The notes beneath the pieces were generated by a model. The model did no database searches. It was not told the DNA's origin and saw nothing but the letters and a program-made list of their open reading frames with translations. DNA of 8,512 nucleotides from Ferrovum sp. (GTDB taxonomy: Bacteria > Pseudomonadota > Gammaproteobacteria > Burkholderiales > Ferrovaceae): NCBI GenBank assembly GCA_027450105.1, contig DAIDKJ010000051.1, forward strand, positions 1 to 8,512, in the 5' to 3' direction. How positions within the stretch are numbered: the first letter of the stretch is position 1; each line of letters opens with the position of its first letter. Shown here piece by piece: positions 7,585 to 8,512 of the stretch. Position numbers and translations under genes: made by a program.

Positions 7585-7589
7585 GGGGA
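7585..7589 (+). promoter_or_regulatory. Ribosome binding site deciding the pbpG start
   Basis: GGGGA, within a purine-rich stretch, lies 5 nt upstream of the ATG at 7595. It favours that ATG over the in-frame TTG at 7538, which would put 19 extra residues in front of a well-formed signal peptide. Confidence 0.5.
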
Positions 7590-7594
7590 CAGGT

Positions 7595-8509
7595 ATGAAA
7601 CGCAGCAATTACAGAGCAGTCATTGTTGGACTGATGGCCATGATGGGATTACTTCTCCTCTCCTCCGGGGCGCAAGCGGCCCGGCATCATCGCCACCCGC
7701 ATCATTTTCAACGCAGTGCGGTCCAGAATTTCGATCCGGCCCACATGGCCCTGTTATCCAGTACCGCCTTGGTGGTGGATCAGGGTACTGGTCAAGTGGT
7801 GTATTCCAAAAACCCGGAACTGGTTCATCCCATTGCCTCCATCACCAAGTTGATGACGGCCTTGGTGGTTCTGGACTCCGGTCAGGCGCTGGATGAAACC
7901 CTGGCCGTAGAGTCCGCAGATGTGGATATGCTACGCTTCAGCCGCTCCCATTTGCGCGTGGGGGCACGGGCCTCACGCCTGAACTTCCTGCGCATGGCTC
8001 TGATCGCTTCAGAAAATCGCGCGGCGGCGGCACTGGGACGTTCCTTTCCCGGTGGGCGCGCTGCTTTTGTTGCCCGCATGAACGAACAGGCTCAGCGCTT
8101 GGGCATGAAGGATACCCATTTCGAAGACTCCACGGGACTGAGCAGCAATAATGTTTCCACCGCCCACGATTTGGCCTTGTTGGTGGCTACTGCCGTTAAA
8201 ATTCCCCTGATCCACGAAATCACCACCACGGCCAGCGCCGAAATTCCTGTGGGTTTTGGTGGGCACACCGTGAATTTTCGCAATACCAATCCCCTGGTTT
8301 CGGCGCAATCCGGGTGGGATATCGGTTTGTCAAAAACCGGCTTTATCAACGAGTCAGGGCAATGTCTGGTGATGCAGGCCACCATCAATGCCCGTCCCAT
8401 GGTCATCGTTCTGCTCGACTCCCACGGACATCATGCCCGTATCAATGATGCAAACCGGGTAAGACGCTGGCTCGAGGCCAGAAGCCAGACCACGGTGGGG
8501 CAGCTTTAA
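7595..8509 (+). CDS. pbpG: Periplasmic D-alanyl-D-alanine endopeptidase (PBP7/8-like, peptidase S11)
   Basis: A 304-residue exported serine peptidase of the low-molecular-mass penicillin-binding protein class; PbpG enzymes cut DD-crosslinks in peptidoglycan. From the ATG at 7595 the protein opens with a typical Sec signal peptide: KR-containing n-region, hydrophobic core VIVGLMAMMGLLLL and an AQA cleavage motif (26-28). All three active-site motifs are present: SITK with nucleophile Ser82 and Lys85, SEN (139-141) and KTG (247-249). Blocks matching E. coli PbpG include HPIASITKLMTALVVLD, SENRAAAALGRSFPGG, DSTGLSSNNVSTAHDL and FRNTNPLV. There is no C-terminal membrane anchor domain of the DacA type, and the protein ends soon after the RRWLEAR helix, so it is probably soluble or loosely attached in the periplasm. 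The mature N-terminus has a cluster of five histidines (31, 32, 34, 36, 37). Genes before it are unrelated in function. A DD-carboxypeptidase activity remains possible, but the endopeptidase assignment is favoured by overall resemblance. Confidence 0.88.
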   Translation: MKRSNYRAVIVGLMAMMGLLLLSSGAQAARHHRHPHHFQRSAVQNFDPAHMALLSSTALVVDQGTGQVVYSKNPELVHPIASITKLMTALVVLDSGQALDETLAVESADVDMLRFSRSHLRVGARASRLNFLRMALIASENRAAAALGRSFPGGRAAFVARMNEQAQRLGMKDTHFEDSTGLSSNNVSTAHDLALLVATAVKIPLIHEITTTASAEIPVGFGGHTVNFRNTNPLVSAQSGWDIGLSKTGFINESGQCLVMQATINARPMVIVLLDSHGHHARINDANRVRRWLEARSQTTVGQL

Positions 8510-8512
8510 GCA

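Larger units (their letters stand above)
7464..7594 (+). other. Intergenic leader between the ABC gene and pbpG
   Basis: This 131-nt gap is the only sizeable non-coding stretch in the window. The first part (to about 7505) is GC-rich and contains the palindrome GGCCCAGGGCC (7474-7484), which has no following T-run. From about 7511 to 7580 the composition turns AT-rich, as expected for a promoter region. It also holds two mini-ORFs: 7490-7522 (10 codons) and 7519-7545 (MKKKILIA), which overlap as ATGA. No tRNA, riboswitch-like structure or strong terminator was seen. Confidence 0.6.

Noticed and set aside
7538..7594. TTG at 7538 as the start of pbpG
   Set aside because: It would add 19 residues before a complete signal peptide, while the ATG at 7595 has its own Shine-Dalgarno.

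Overview
The window is an ordinary, densely packed chromosomal stretch from a proteobacterium. All genes are on the + strand. From start to end they are: nusA (5' end cut off by the window), infB, rbfA, truB, a half-size ABC exporter of the Atm1/heavy-metal type, and a secreted penicillin-binding protein of the PbpG (PBP7) family. NusA has two C-terminal acidic helix-hairpin-helix repeats. IF2 is the long form with a duplicated IF2_N module, and the last gene closely resembles PbpG. Together these point to the gamma/beta side of the Proteobacteria, including lineages such as Acidithiobacillia. Base composition is moderately GC-rich by eye. I cannot name the genus from the sequence alone.

Positions 2-5655 hold the classical nusA-infB-rbfA-truB cluster, which covers transcription antitermination, translation initiation, 30S maturation and tRNA psi55 formation. 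The gap between nusA and infB is only 17 nt. After that the genes overlap: infB/rbfA share one base (TGATG), rbfA/truB overlap by 26 or 44 nt depending on the truB start, and truB abuts the ABC gene. This arrangement fits one polycistronic mRNA with translational coupling. The upstream part of the operon (usually rimP) lies outside the window.

Positions 5664-7463 encode an ABC exporter, where many gamma- and beta-proteobacteria have rpsO and pnp. After it comes the only real intergenic gap (7464-7594, 131 nt). Its second half is clearly more AT-rich than its surroundings and probably holds the promoter of the last gene. Positions 7595-8509 encode the exported PbpG-like peptidoglycan DD-endopeptidase. 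Its mature N-terminus is unusually rich in histidine.

I found no RNA genes, insertion sequences, CRISPR arrays, attachment sites or convincing rho-independent terminators. I also saw no previously undescribed system. The points worth a second look are the non-canonical gene order after truB, possible internal initiation in infB, two mini-ORFs in the pbpG leader, the His-rich N-terminus of the PBP, and a perfect DnaA-box 9-mer inside infB.
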